In this document: positions 14,299 to 23,038 of the stretch, in pieces
Layout of the letters: each line of letters begins with the position of its first letter
Position numbering within the stretch: position 1 is the first letter of the stretch
Source of the DNA: a virus
Direction: 5' to 3' (one strand)
Virus record (IMG/VR): IMGVR_UViG_3300042923_000432
Span: 1-29,074 of that record
DNA length: 29,074 nt
Made by a program: the position numbers and the translations under genes
The notes under the pieces: generated by a model
The model's database searches: none
Told to the model about the DNA's origin: nothing
What the model saw: the letters and a program-made list of their open reading frames with translations, nothing else

Positions 14299-14673
14299 TT
14301 ATTCAGCAGCTTCCGTGACAGTTACTTTAAGCGTCTGCATCGTACCAATGATCGTAAAGGTAACTTCCCCCGGCTCCGTCGGTGTAAACCCCATCGAAGC
14401 TTTGCCGTCTACCGGCGTGAGCGCGTGAGCTGCTGTCCCGTCGAATACATTGATCACATCCGCGCGAATGGTATCGGTCACATAGTCCGCAGAAGTTTGA
14501 TCGAACTTTTGCCATTCTACCTCGATATCAACCGGGCTACCGACAACCGCCGCAATCGGTCCGGAAGAGGTAAAGGTGACTTGTTTTTCACCGCCAATCG
14601 CTGATTGAGCAAATACTTCCATTTTATAAACGACGCCGCTGTCAATGTAAAAGAATTTGTTTACTGTGGACAT
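14299..14673 (-). CDS. Phage structural protein with Ig-like C-terminal region
   Basis: The 124-residue product starts at ATG after AAAGGAGG. It begins MSTVNKFFYIDSGVVYKMEVF and ends with a beta-rich Ig-like stretch (DGKASMGFTPTEPGEVTFTI). It is the last gene before the lysis cassette in the tail module, between the fibre gene and the holin, and is followed by a terminator. A virion decoration or fibre-accessory role is plausible from location only; no characterised family is recognised. Confidence 0.75.
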   Translation of the reverse strand: MSTVNKFFYIDSGVVYKMEVFAQSAIGGEKQVTFTSSGPIAAVVGSPVDIEVEWQKFDQTSADYVTDTIRADVINVFDGTAAHALTPVDGKASMGFTPTEPGEVTFTIIGTMQTLKVTVTEAAE

Positions 14674-14689
14674 AGAGAGTAGTCCTCCT

Positions 14690-15754
14690 TTAGTATGCTT
14701 GTCTGTAATCTAGAGCGTACGTTGTGTTGTATCCGCTTTTGCTGAAATGTACTTCGAGCAAAAAACGCTGGTTAAAGTAAATCGGTGCAGGCACGTGTAC
14801 AGTGGTAGAAGCAGCTCCGTTGCTTAGATATGTGAAAATCAATCCAGGATGGTCCGTCACAAACTGAGCAGGCGTTGAGACAACTTTCCCGTCCATTGTA
14901 ATGCGGTACGTTGCAGTGTAATGTGAGCTTGGATCTTCATTGTTAGCGCTACCTGATACAAAGTTCAAATATTCGATACGCCCTCTCATGTTTAGGTCGA
15001 TCAGCGTAGTCCACGCATTTTGAGGGACCGCAGTACCCGATGAACCTAACCGACGCAACTCCGATAACGGACCTCCTCCTCCCACTGGTATCCACTCCCC
15101 TCCTATTAAAACTTCTAAGACTCCGTTGTTGATGCGGAGCATTCCTGTGTGCCATAAATTGTGACCGTTGTAGGTTTTGACAATATCATCAGATGCGCCC
15201 AAACGTAACGTGTCGTCGGATGCTATGTGTAAAATTATTCGCGATCCTCCGAGGGCATTGCCTCCCATAAGCCCAACATTGTTTGGTATTGTGATGTTTC
15301 CGTTAACGGACAATGGTCCACCTATCGTCTGTCCTCCTGCGGAGGTGATGACGTCTGCATCAACGCCACCGCTCCAATACTTAAGCGGTCCTGATCCACG
15401 TATCCTTGTTGTTACAGCAGGATCGCCAAGTGCGGTGACGTTATCACCTCCAACGTAGAGAAGTGCCAGACCGTCCCCTCCGGTGCCTTTACTCACAATA
15501 CCGACGTTGTTAGGTAGACTGATGCCACCATTAGCATTTAGTCCGCCCGTCATCGTCCCGCCCGCTTTAGGTAACGCCGCCGCTATGCCTTGCTCAATAT
15601 GATTGAGGTTTCCCGCATTAACAGGAGTACCGCCTTCATATACAGTTCCGGGAGTCGGAATAAGTGTAACCGTTCCATCGCCGTTCTCCTGCATTGTATA
15701 CGTTCTCGGCTTTTCGACCGCTCGGTCTTTCCAAGTTGTTGGAGTGTATGCCAT
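14690..15754 (-). CDS. Tail fibre / receptor-binding protein
   Basis: The start is taken as ATG 15754, which overlaps the previous stop as TAATG, giving 354 residues; an upstream TTG at 15781 would add nine residues inside the previous gene. The N-terminus (YTPTTWKDRAVEKPRTYTM, then GTPVNAGNLNHIEQGI) is the virion-attachment segment common in Bacillales phage fibres. Residues about 60-200 hold glycine-rich repeats with two copies of a unit, LNANGGISLPNNVGIV and LSVNGNITIPNNVGLM, typical of trimeric fibre shafts. The C-terminus is a beta-rich head (IEYLNFVSGSANNED...). No S74 chaperone domain is seen. Confidence 0.87.
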   Translation of the reverse strand: MAYTPTTWKDRAVEKPRTYTMQENGDGTVTLIPTPGTVYEGGTPVNAGNLNHIEQGIAAALPKAGGTMTGGLNANGGISLPNNVGIVSKGTGGDGLALLYVGGDNVTALGDPAVTTRIRGSGPLKYWSGGVDADVITSAGGQTIGGPLSVNGNITIPNNVGLMGGNALGGSRIILHIASDDTLRLGASDDIVKTYNGHNLWHTGMLRINNGVLEVLIGGEWIPVGGGGPLSELRRLGSSGTAVPQNAWTTLIDLNMRGRIEYLNFVSGSANNEDPSSHYTATYRITMDGKVVSTPAQFVTDHPGLIFTYLSNGAASTTVHVPAPIYFNQRFLLEVHFSKSGYNTTYALDYRQAY

Positions 15755-16167
15755 TAGTAAATATCGCCGTCCTCTCCACAAGCAAACGTGCCGCAGTACT
15801 TAAAGCTGTCTATCGACTTAAGAAGCAAATCATAGATGATTAACAGGTTATTCTCCAGCCGCCGTGCATCCTTCCAAGAAAACGCCTGACCAGATGCCCA
15901 GTTTGTCTTTGGATTCTCCCACCCTGTCGGCCTATAGAAGTTGTCTGCTAAGATATTGAGGTTTCCCTCGATCCGGTTCATACTGTCGAAAAACTCAAAC
16001 CGACTCGTATTTCGGTTGGTTACCACGACCACGGTTACCGGCTGCCCGCCGCCGTATGCCGTCATCGTAGTGGCTACGTGGGCGGTGTTGCCTTCTACCC
16101 GGTCCAGGTCGCCGAAGTTGTAAAAATCATCGAACTTCCAGTCCGTTTTGGGTGTCTGCCAAGCCAC
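15754..16167 (-). CDS. Baseplate/tail-tip protein (137 aa)
   Basis: The start is GTG 16167, two bases after the upstream stop and nine bases after AAAGGGG. The protein contains two similar segments, QTPKTDWKFDDFYNFGDLDRVEGNT and NPKTNWASGQAFSWKDARRLENN, each with PKTxW and a following RxE-N helix. This internal duplication is seen in small tail proteins next to fibres in Paenibacillus-type phages. It probably joins the fibre to the tail tip; the exact role is unknown. Confidence 0.78.
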   Translation of the reverse strand: MAWQTPKTDWKFDDFYNFGDLDRVEGNTAHVATTMTAYGGGQPVTVVVVTNRNTSRFEFFDSMNRIEGNLNILADNFYRPTGWENPKTNWASGQAFSWKDARRLENNLLIIYDLLLKSIDSFKYCGTFACGEDGDIY

Positions 16168-16168
16168 G

Positions 16169-17725
16169 TTACACCGCCCCTTTCGACTTCGTTTTGCCGC
16201 TCAGATATCCAGCGTACTCGTATTCCTGTCCTACGATCCGGCTTGTCTTGTTGGCCCCGTATGTGTCCTCGATGGTTACGATATCCACGCACTCCAGCGC
16301 CGGATTCTGCCGCCAGTTGACCTCGTAGAGCGCCCGGTTGTTGGATTCATCCATAATCCAAGCAGCAACGTTCTGAGCGTGCTGGAGGCTGTTGATCAGT
16401 GTGTTTTCGACCTTAAGCGTAGCGCCGCCGTCTGACGGACCGGTGAGGACGTGTGTGCCGGTTACTGTCTCCCCGGAGTAATAAGCCACCTCGACACGGG
16501 TCACGAGCTTATCCAGCTTTATTTGCGGCTCCCGGTATACGTTGTCAAAGTCGATGGTATCGACCGGACTGCCGGACGGAAGACGTAGGAGGCTCAAGAA
16601 GTCCTCTCGGTCCACGAACATAGAGCATTGACCGGCAATCGCGATATTTTGCAGCAGCTGCCGGTAGGTCTGCTTTTTATAAACGCCTTGAGTCGTGATC
16701 GATGTTAAAGCCGGATCGAGACGATAATTAGTGATTCCTGCCGCGCTGATGATTGATAAGGCCAAGGCGTGCAACGTCGTGCCTGCCGGAGTCAGGTTTT
16801 CGACTTCCACGGACGGAATAAAGTCAATCCGGTTCCGGGCCGTGAATGTCGTTGTCAAGCTCCCCTCGTCGCTCTGCCAATCGGTGAGGAAGTAATACCC
16901 GGCCCCGACATACTCGAACACTCCCGGACTGATCTCGACGCCGAACTGAACAGTCGCCGCCTGCCGTTGCTGTAGGAATTTGTACGAACCGTCAGGATTA
17001 AGAATATTGAATTCACGGCTGCTGTTATCGACCGTGAACTTCAACTCGTTGGCCGGGACCGTGTCGCTGGTAGGGCTGATCTCTTCGATCAGGTTAAGTT
17101 TGATGAGCTGATCGTCGCCGTACTCCCGGACCACTCCGAACGATACTTCCGTCACTTTCGCCCTGCGGTTTGGCTTGCTCCACTTCTTCAACGTGACCAC
17201 GATCCGCCGATATTCGAAAAGCTGCTCCCGATCGATCACATATCGACTTAACGTATTGCCGGTTACTGGTATGCTTTTAATAATTGCCCCAGCTCCGTCA
17301 TATACGACGATGTCGAAGTCTACGGCGTATTCGTTGGCTGGCATATCAAAGGTGATTGTTATCCCTATGCTGCTGTGCGGAGCGGTGAATGTAAACTCCA
17401 TCACCTGATGAGGGCTAAAGACGCCGCCCGCACCGCTCATTGCAGCCGAATACCAACCAACCTCAAAACCCGGCTCCGTTACCTTCGGAGGAAGCACAAA
17501 AGAGCCGTCAAGCTTCCAGTAATCCTCCTCGAAAGTCGCATATGCCGGCCGGTCCAGCCGCTGGTTCGTGAGCTGGTCCTTGCGACTGATCTCGGCTTCG
17601 CTGGTTACGGTCTCCGTTGCATCGTCAGATGCGGTCACATCGGATATATCAAAGGTGACGCGGGCCGCTGTGCGTCTCACAGGAGCGTACACAGCGGGTT
17701 GGAATTCTGGACTAACGTTTTCCAT
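16169..17725 (-). CDS. Large tail-tip/baseplate hub protein
   Basis: The 518-residue product starts at ATG after GAGAGGTG. The N-terminus (about 15-60) has VRRTAARVTFDISDV, followed by a beta-sandwich with galactose-binding-like features at about 65-200 (TEPGFEVGWYSAAMSG, AVDFDIVVYDGAG, YRRIVVTLKKW). Residues about 205-300 carry the LNLIEEISPTSDTVPANELKFTVDN and YYFLTDWQSDEGS segments seen in tail proteins that combine Dit- and Tal-like hub functions. No peptidase motif is seen. It follows the tape measure and a DUF6711-like gene, so it likely forms the tail tip. Confidence 0.82.
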   Translation of the reverse strand: MENVSPEFQPAVYAPVRRTAARVTFDISDVTASDDATETVTSEAEISRKDQLTNQRLDRPAYATFEEDYWKLDGSFVLPPKVTEPGFEVGWYSAAMSGAGGVFSPHQVMEFTFTAPHSSIGITITFDMPANEYAVDFDIVVYDGAGAIIKSIPVTGNTLSRYVIDREQLFEYRRIVVTLKKWSKPNRRAKVTEVSFGVVREYGDDQLIKLNLIEEISPTSDTVPANELKFTVDNSSREFNILNPDGSYKFLQQRQAATVQFGVEISPGVFEYVGAGYYFLTDWQSDEGSLTTTFTARNRIDFIPSVEVENLTPAGTTLHALALSIISAAGITNYRLDPALTSITTQGVYKKQTYRQLLQNIAIAGQCSMFVDREDFLSLLRLPSGSPVDTIDFDNVYREPQIKLDKLVTRVEVAYYSGETVTGTHVLTGPSDGGATLKVENTLINSLQHAQNVAAWIMDESNNRALYEVNWRQNPALECVDIVTIEDTYGANKTSRIVGQEYEYAGYLSGKTKSKGAV

Positions 17726-17729
17726 GACG

Positions 17730-18080
17730 TCACCTCTCGATGATGTTGAATTTGATGTCTTTGTAACGGAGCACGCCGTTTATGTAATCCATCACGGGCA
17801 TGCTCCTGCCGCCTTTATAGAACATAGCCGTCCGTAAAGTGTTGGTTACCGGATCGGTATAGGTTACGTTGAAAAATTGCGGCTTTATTGCCGTTAATAA
17901 TTGTTGCAATTGTTCTGCGGCGAGAAATGACCAGGCGAGCTCAAGTTTTGCTTTTGTCGCAATAATCTCCCCGATCATCGTCCCCCGTGCGTTCCGTTCC
18001 CACTTCCCGATATCCTCCTCACCGGGAACCATCGAGGAAGGGGTCGGCATCTCAACGCCGTTGATTTTTAAAAGTGACAC
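17730..18080 (-). CDS. DUF6711-like phage tail protein
   Basis: The 116-residue product starts at GTG 18080 after GAGGAGGGGG. It opens LLKINGVEMPTPSSM and ends YINGVLRYKDIKFNIIER, as do small tail proteins located directly after the tape measure in Bacillales siphoviruses. It contains RNARGTMIGEIIATKAKLELAW. It may serve as a short distal tail protein that replaces classical Dit, judged from position and length. Confidence 0.85.
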   Translation of the reverse strand: MSLLKINGVEMPTPSSMVPGEEDIGKWERNARGTMIGEIIATKAKLELAWSFLAAEQLQQLLTAIKPQFFNVTYTDPVTNTLRTAMFYKGGRSMPVMDYINGVLRYKDIKFNIIER

Positions 18081-18094
18081 TTGAATCCCCCTCC

Positions 18095-20716
18095 TCAGAT
18101 TTGGACAATGGCCGCAGAACCGCGCCGTTGCTGCTCTCGTTGATAGTAAGGGTACGTAACCCTAGCAATTGTCGTCCCATCGACGTTAATGACGATGTCA
18201 CCAGAACCATTGCCTGATTCTTGTTGCTGTGAACCGAATCCTGACATTTGCACGGCTGTCATGAAGGCATTTCCGACAGCGCTGGCTATCATCCCTTGTA
18301 GCTTCGATAACGGTGCGATGACCTCCGGGTCTGCGGAGGCATTACGGTTATCGCCGACGACAGCAAGCGTCGGGCCGAATGCGAGCCCACCTTTGGCGAG
18401 CTTCGGGATTTGCGGGATATTGATCGCGAACGATTTCCCTCCGAGGCCGGGAACCCATTCCGGAAAGTCGAATTTGATGCTGTTCAAACCTCTGATAAGA
18501 GTATTAATTCCGTCGATGATGAGATTGAGCGGAAACTGTACGATTCCCCACAGGCTGTCAAATACGCCTTTGAAAATATCCTTGACGCCTCCCCATGCTT
18601 TCTCCCAATCACCGGTAAATACGCCGGTAATGAAGTTCATCAATCCGATGAATGCCGTTTTAAGCCCCTCGATTAGTTTCCCGATCGAATTAAATGCGTT
18701 CGTAAAGACCGAAGACATAATACCGCCAACAAATGTGGTAAGCGGGCGCAGCACCTCTTTCCACAGAAACGTGAAGGTATCGATAAGATCACTTAAGACA
18801 CCCTTGATCAAGTCCGCGAGGAACGTACCTAACGGCACTAAGACGTCATTCCATAAGAATGACAGTACTGCAGAGACAGCCTCAACCGTAGGACCAAACA
18901 TTTCACTTAGCGCCTGTCCGAGAGGAACGAGTACATCCTTCCAGAACGACTCAGCGATTTCAGCAACTATCTGAAACGCTACGCCGAGCACATCTGATAG
19001 AACTGACCCCACAGGTACCAGCACGTTATCCCACAGCCAATTGAGAAATTCACCGAACGGAACTAGGACGTTCTTCCAAAGCCACTCAGCTGCTTTCGTT
19101 ACGGCTTCCCACGCAAGCGGCATGACATCTTTCAGCCAGGCCCCGAGAGGCTTCAGTACGTTATCCCATAGCCAAGTGGCAGCAGCTCCGACAGCCTCCC
19201 ACGCGGCGACCATGGCCGTACCGAGCCATTGCCCGAACGGAACCATTACATTGAGCCATAACCATGAGGCCGTTTCACCGATCGATTGAAGAATCGTATC
19301 TATGGTGTTGCGGAACCCCTCGTTGGTTCTGTAGAAGTAGACAAAGGCTGTTGTCAGCCCAGCTACTGCTGCTACGATCAACGTGATCGGAAGCGATATC
19401 GCTCCCAGTGCCGTTGCGATCACGGACCCTGCCCGTTGTACCGTGGCAACAATCGAACCCCATTTCGATGCTGCAAACACAACTGCGAGCGCGGTGCCAA
19501 CTCCAGCGAGCGCTGCGATGATGATGTCAGAATGCTGTTGGATAAAAGCAGAAAGCTGACCGTATGCTTCCTTCACTTTAGTGGCCATCTCCTGGGCCTT
19601 CGCGGACACGCCTTCCATGGCGTCGGCGACTCCGGACAATACGCCAGTATCAGCAGCCGTATCACCCGGAATCGGTCCTGCTGCAGCTCCTCCAGTGACT
19701 TCCCCGGCTCCTCCTCCAGCGTCTGCAAGCGTATTAACCTCATCAAACCCGGCAACAGCGCCCTTTGCTTGCTTTCCCGCCTTCTCGAAGGCGTCCCCCA
19801 GCCCGCCAACCGATGCGGCCTGTGCGTCGGTCGCCTTGCTCTGCTGCGTCTGGCCGCCGCCAAACAGCGCCTGGGAGAATGCCGCGACGTAGCGCATAGC
19901 TGTGGCAAGTGCTGCGGCCATTCGGGTTAATGCTGGCAATACGAGGTTGTAGATCGGCAGGAACGCTTGACCGAGTGCAAGCTTCGCATCCTTGAGCTGG
20001 GCGATAAACATCGCTTGACTCGTGGCCGTGTTCTGCGCGAGCTCGTTCCCGTACTTCTTGGCCGCTTGCTCCAGGATGCCGTAGTACAAGATGGTTTGCT
20101 GGGTTTGGAAGCTGAGCTGCTGCCAACTCCGACCGTTGGCAAACTGCTGAAAGGCCTTGGTCGACTCCAACATGGCGACGTTGACGTTAATGCCCAAGTC
20201 CTCGATGGCGTCCGTCTCCCCAAGCAGACCTGACCTAATCCGCTCCATAACATCCTCGAGCTCACGCCCGGTGCCCGAGGCGACAACGGTCGACGCTTTA
20301 AGCAGATCCTGTGTGCGCCGAGTCGTCTCCTCCGTCGTCTTGGAGAATCCGCTGATCAAGTTGGCGTAGGTCGCGCCGTAGCGGACCGCCTCGGATCGGG
20401 CCAAGCCGAAAGCAGAGGCTTGTGTATTGGACCACTCAACGAACGTTTTGGCGTGTTCGCCCATCATTCGGTTGATCTGCTGCAGCGAGGATTCGTAAAG
20501 CATGGCGTCCTTTTTTGCACTCCGAAACACAGCGCCAATTCCGAGGGTCGCGATCGTTGCCGCCAGCCCTTTAAACACGGAAGACATCGAGCTAGTGATT
20601 TTTCCCACTTCGCGCGATGTCTCGCCCATTCGCTGTTTGACCTTATTCAGCTCTTTCCGTAGCCCCTCCGTCTTGGCCGTGATCAGGATCTGCAGCTCCT
20701 CGATGGTCATTGCCAC
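18095..20716 (-). CDS. Tail tape measure protein
   Basis: The 873-residue product starts at GTG 20716 (ATG 20710 also possible) after GAGGTGAG. The N-terminal third is coiled coil and contains the tape-measure domain (residues about 50-290, AKKDAMLYESSLQQI, RSEAVRYGATYANL). Hydrophobic segments at about 398-462 follow. Residues 484-660 hold seven copies of a W/F-LW-x-x-VL-x-P-LG unit with 30-residue spacing. By the usual 0.15 nm per residue, the tail would be about 130 nm long. The start overlaps the end of the frameshifted chaperone by 74 bases, typical for this gene order. Confidence 0.95.
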   Translation of the reverse strand: MAMTIEELQILITAKTEGLRKELNKVKQRMGETSREVGKITSSMSSVFKGLAATIATLGIGAVFRSAKKDAMLYESSLQQINRMMGEHAKTFVEWSNTQASAFGLARSEAVRYGATYANLISGFSKTTEETTRRTQDLLKASTVVASGTGRELEDVMERIRSGLLGETDAIEDLGINVNVAMLESTKAFQQFANGRSWQQLSFQTQQTILYYGILEQAAKKYGNELAQNTATSQAMFIAQLKDAKLALGQAFLPIYNLVLPALTRMAAALATAMRYVAAFSQALFGGGQTQQSKATDAQAASVGGLGDAFEKAGKQAKGAVAGFDEVNTLADAGGGAGEVTGGAAAGPIPGDTAADTGVLSGVADAMEGVSAKAQEMATKVKEAYGQLSAFIQQHSDIIIAALAGVGTALAVVFAASKWGSIVATVQRAGSVIATALGAISLPITLIVAAVAGLTTAFVYFYRTNEGFRNTIDTILQSIGETASWLWLNVMVPFGQWLGTAMVAAWEAVGAAATWLWDNVLKPLGAWLKDVMPLAWEAVTKAAEWLWKNVLVPFGEFLNWLWDNVLVPVGSVLSDVLGVAFQIVAEIAESFWKDVLVPLGQALSEMFGPTVEAVSAVLSFLWNDVLVPLGTFLADLIKGVLSDLIDTFTFLWKEVLRPLTTFVGGIMSSVFTNAFNSIGKLIEGLKTAFIGLMNFITGVFTGDWEKAWGGVKDIFKGVFDSLWGIVQFPLNLIIDGINTLIRGLNSIKFDFPEWVPGLGGKSFAINIPQIPKLAKGGLAFGPTLAVVGDNRNASADPEVIAPLSKLQGMIASAVGNAFMTAVQMSGFGSQQQESGNGSGDIVINVDGTTIARVTYPYYQREQQRRGSAAIVQI

Positions 20717-21439
20717 GCTTCATCTCACCTCGCTTTCGCCGCTCTGCCGCGTATGCCTCGACGCGAGCTTTCATCAGTTGCCAGTTTTGCTGACGTGGTT
20801 TCGCTTCCTCTTCGGGGAAAATACCCGGGAACGCCTCGTGAATCGTCGGCTGCTTGGCATTGCTCCCGAATACACGCGCAACCATCACAGATGTAAGGTC
20901 CGCTTGCCGATAGGCGATGACAGCCCGTATGCGCGTTTCCGCGTCAAGCTTGTCGGCTTCGAACTTCATCCGTTTCTCGTAAGCGCGGATCGCGGCCATG
21001 ATCTCGCCATACGTCATATCCCAATAGGCAACGGGATCGGCGCCGCATTCGCAGGCGATGGGGTACAGCTTTTCAAACAAATCCTTAAGCGAGGTTATAG
21101 GCTCCCCGTCTCCGCCGCCTTGCTCTTCGGAAAAAAACCGCTGACCTCAAAAACCTCCGTAATCACGGGGATCAAGTCGGTGTAATCCTTGCCGGAATCG
21201 ACATATTCGTCGTATTGCTCCATCACCTTCTGCAGCGTCATGCCGTGGTGAAACTTCTGCATCGCCGCATGCAAGGTTAGCAAAACACTCGTCTGGGGTG
21301 GCATTTGTCCGGACTCGACAGCCATCAGCATATTAAGTGGATTTTGTCCACCAAGCCTCTTTTCAAGCTCCATTGTCGTCTGCGCCGTCAGCCGCAGTTT
21401 GTATTCGTTACCGCCCATTTCGAAAGACACGTATCGCAT
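20643..21439 (-). CDS. Tail assembly chaperone, frameshifted long form (G-T type)
   Basis: Translation from ATG 21439 reaches the T7 run at 21137-21131 after residue 103 (EVSGFF). A -1 slip there continues as SEEQGGGDGEPITSLKD and runs without a stop into the downstream frame that starts LFEKLYPIACECG, ending at 20643, giving about 265 residues. The downstream frame alone has only a poorly placed TTG at 21080. In lambda-like phages the short and frameshifted long chaperones (gpG and gpGT) recruit tail tube subunits to the tape measure, and the gene order here is the same. The C-terminal part is charged (AYAAERRKRGEMKRGN) and overlaps the tape measure start. Confidence 0.88.
21095..21439 (-). 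CDS. Tail assembly chaperone, short form (gpG type)
   Basis: This is the 114-residue unshifted product. The ATG at 21439 follows AAGGAGG by 7 bases; a start at 21472 would put that ribosome site inside the gene. It begins MRYVSFEMGGNEYKLRL and matches the tail-assembly chaperone family found between tail tube and tape measure genes. After the slippery site it adds only PKSKAAETGSL before the stop. Confidence 0.88.
   Translation of the reverse strand: MRYVSFEMGGNEYKLRLTAQTTMELEKRLGGQNPLNMLMAVESGQMPPQTSVLLTLHAAMQKFHHGMTLQKVMEQYDEYVDSGKDYTDLIPVITEVFEVSGFFPKSKAAETGSL
21131..21137 (-). promoter_or_regulatory. -1 ribosomal frameshift site (T TTT TTT)
   Basis: The minus strand reads GGT TTT TTT CCG in the zero frame, a heptamer that allows re-pairing of both P- and A-site tRNAs after a -1 slip. 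It lies 11 codons before the zero-frame stop and in the correct register to fuse both chaperone frames. Confidence 0.87.
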
Positions 21440-21455
21440 AAAGCTTCCTCCTTCA

Positions 21456-21483
21456 AATAAAAAAGCGCCCACAAAGGAGCGCT
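21456..21483 (-). terminator. Attenuating hairpin after the tail tube gene
   Basis: On the minus strand AGCGC/GCGCT with a 10-base loop is followed by TTTTTTATTT. It lies 8 bases after the tube gene stop and before the chaperone ribosome site, and would leave less message for the tail chaperones and tape measure than for the abundant tube protein. Confidence 0.6.
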
Positions 21484-21490
21484 CTTATCG

Positions 21491-21913
21491 TTATGGTGCC
21501 GGATTGGTTGTCGTAATTTCCGATTGCAGGAACATCGTCGCCGTAAAGGTAAGGGCCGCGTTAACCGCGCCGCTGTCAATCTTTACGTTGACATAGGCGG
21601 AAAACTCATGCGCCGTGCCATCCGGATACTCGAGTTTGAAGTCCGCCGCAGTATTGCCGTCTTGCAGCCCTTTCAACACCCGGTAATTGGACGTCGTTGT
21701 AGCATTATCGTAGAGAAACTTAAATGCCAGATCGCCAAGATCCTTTACACCGGGGATGTATTTGCGTACACCGTCTTTCAGCGTCGTGACGTCCACTTGT
21801 TCCGGATCGCCGCCGAGCTCGGGCACTTCCATAAGCAGATCGATCTCCGTAAACGTCGATCCACCGCTGGCTTTATAGGAAAGCGTGGTATCTTTCGTCA
21901 AAATACCTGCCAT
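21491..21913 (-). CDS. Major tail tube protein
   Basis: The 140-residue product starts at ATG about 11 bases after AAAGGAGG. It is beta-rich with KASGGSTFTEIDLLMEVPELGG at the N-terminus and FKFLYDNATTTSNYRVLKGL, then a C-terminal strand ALTFTATMFLQSEI, as in TTP-family tube proteins of siphoviruses. It polymerises around the tape measure. The gene precedes the chaperones and is followed by an attenuating hairpin, fitting high expression. Confidence 0.9.
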   Translation of the reverse strand: MAGILTKDTTLSYKASGGSTFTEIDLLMEVPELGGDPEQVDVTTLKDGVRKYIPGVKDLGDLAFKFLYDNATTTSNYRVLKGLQDGNTAADFKLEYPDGTAHEFSAYVNVKIDSGAVNAALTFTATMFLQSEITTTNPAP

Positions 21914-21930
21914 ATTCTGATCATCCTCCT

Positions 21931-22284
21931 TTATTGAGTAACGCGCCCGGTCCGCGTATCGACTACGCCCCGGTAACGCATGGTCTTACGTTTTAATCCG
22001 GACGGGTCCGGGATGTCGGCGGCCATCTGCCGGCGGAATCCGATGCCGTTCATGGCGTCGTCTACGGCCGCTGCAAGAGGTCCGGTTGATCGCTTATGCC
22101 AAACATCGATTTGGATTGCGATGTCCGAGAGAGGCCCGTTTGCGATCGTCAGCGGGTCGCCATTCGCAAGCTCGTAGAACGTAATTCGTGGCGTGTCTGC
22201 CGGTCCTTTAGGAAACACATCCGTCACCGTTACGCCGGGAATCGATTCCAGCAGGGCCGTGATCTCAGGCTTTACGTCATACAT
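21931..22284 (-). CDS. Tail terminator/completion protein
   Basis: The 117-residue product begins at ATG 22284, overlapping the previous stop as TGATG; a GTG one codon earlier is equally possible. It opens MYDVKPEITALLESIPGV and has PRITFYELANGDP and SDIAIQIDVWHKRSTGPL, matching small tail-completion proteins (DUF3168-like) that cap the tail tube at the head end. Position between the gp10-like gene and the tube gene supports this. Confidence 0.85.
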   Translation of the reverse strand: MYDVKPEITALLESIPGVTVTDVFPKGPADTPRITFYELANGDPLTIANGPLSDIAIQIDVWHKRSTGPLAAAVDDAMNGIGFRRQMAADIPDPSGLKRKTMRYRGVVDTRTGRVTQ

Positions 22285-22721
22285 CACGAACCACCCAGCT
22301 TTCGAATATCCTCCCGGAGCTGACTTGCTACGATCTTCGGAACGATCTCCTTGTTCTGCTCAGCTGCAGGATACAGGTACGGTTGCGCCGGCATCCCTGC
22401 CCAGTCCTGCCGATAGCTCAGCTTCTCCGGGGACTTCGGCGGGGACGGCGACTCTTCGCCGCGCTGCCCGGTGCCGAACTCCACATAAGCCGCGTACTCG
22501 ACGTTAGTCGCCACCTTGCCGACGAGCTCGCCGCCTTGCTCCTCGACTGTCGCCTCAATGCTATTCCGCAGCCGGCCGCCGTCGATGTTCGCCACGGGAG
22601 CTAACATTTTGGCGTCGCCCTGCACCTGCTTGGTTGCCTGGAGCATCCCAACCCTTAGCGATTTCCGGCTGTCTCCGCCTAATCGATCCAATTTGCGCAT
22701 TAAGCTGCTGAGATTGATCAT
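22284..22721 (-). CDS. HK97 gp10-like head-tail protein
   Basis: The 145-residue product has the family signature: basic N-terminus SSLMRKLDRLGG, LLAPV-like AKMLAPVANIDGGRLRNSI, then VATNVEYAAYVEFGTG and PAQPYLYPAAEQNK. HK97 gp10-like proteins act in head-tail joining or tail completion. The gene overlaps its neighbours by 4 and 3 bases. Confidence 0.92.
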   Translation of the reverse strand: MINLSSLMRKLDRLGGDSRKSLRVGMLQATKQVQGDAKMLAPVANIDGGRLRNSIEATVEEQGGELVGKVATNVEYAAYVEFGTGQRGEESPSPPKSPEKLSYRQDWAGMPAQPYLYPAAEQNKEIVPKIVASQLREDIRKLGGS

Positions 22722-23038
22722 GGTCGGATCGCCTCCAAATCAATAACGGTATGGGCGCTCCAAGGCCGTATGGCGACGATCCGATAGTCCGGATCGGGCG
22801 TGTACAGGCAAGCACCGGCGCCCTCAGAAATAGCCGGCTTGCCCTCGACATACATCGCCTGCATATAGGCCAGCCGTTCACCATATATTTCCGCCATCAA
22901 CCGACCGCCAGCAGGCTGCACGTGCCCGTAAACCGTCACCGGGTCGCCCCAGCCCTCGTAAGTCGTAGCGTCGGGCTCTTTGACCGTGATACGGGGCCGG
23001 AAGATGACGGGGCGCTTATCACGTTGTCGGAGCCGCAT
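22718..23038 (-). CDS. Head-tail closure protein
   Basis: The 106-residue product matches the phage head-tail joining (SPP1 gp16-like stopper) family in size and content: RDKRPVIFRPRITV, DPVTVYGHVQPAGG and the C-terminal DYRIVAIRPWSAHTVIDLEAI. It would close the portal channel after packaging. It overlaps the connector gene by 20 bases. Confidence 0.88.
   Translation of the reverse strand: MRLRQRDKRPVIFRPRITVKEPDATTYEGWGDPVTVYGHVQPAGGRLMAEIYGERLAYMQAMYVEGKPAISEGAGACLYTPDPDYRIVAIRPWSAHTVIDLEAIRP

Noticed and set aside
14690-15781. Upstream TTG start for the tail fibre gene
   Set aside because: It would overlap the preceding gene by 28 bases without a ribosome site; the TAATG-coupled start at 15754 gives the conserved N-terminus.
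18189-18974. A 261-codon plus-strand open frame
   Set aside because: It is antisense to the repeat region of the tape measure gene, with low-complexity Ser/Thr/Pro content and no initiation signal.
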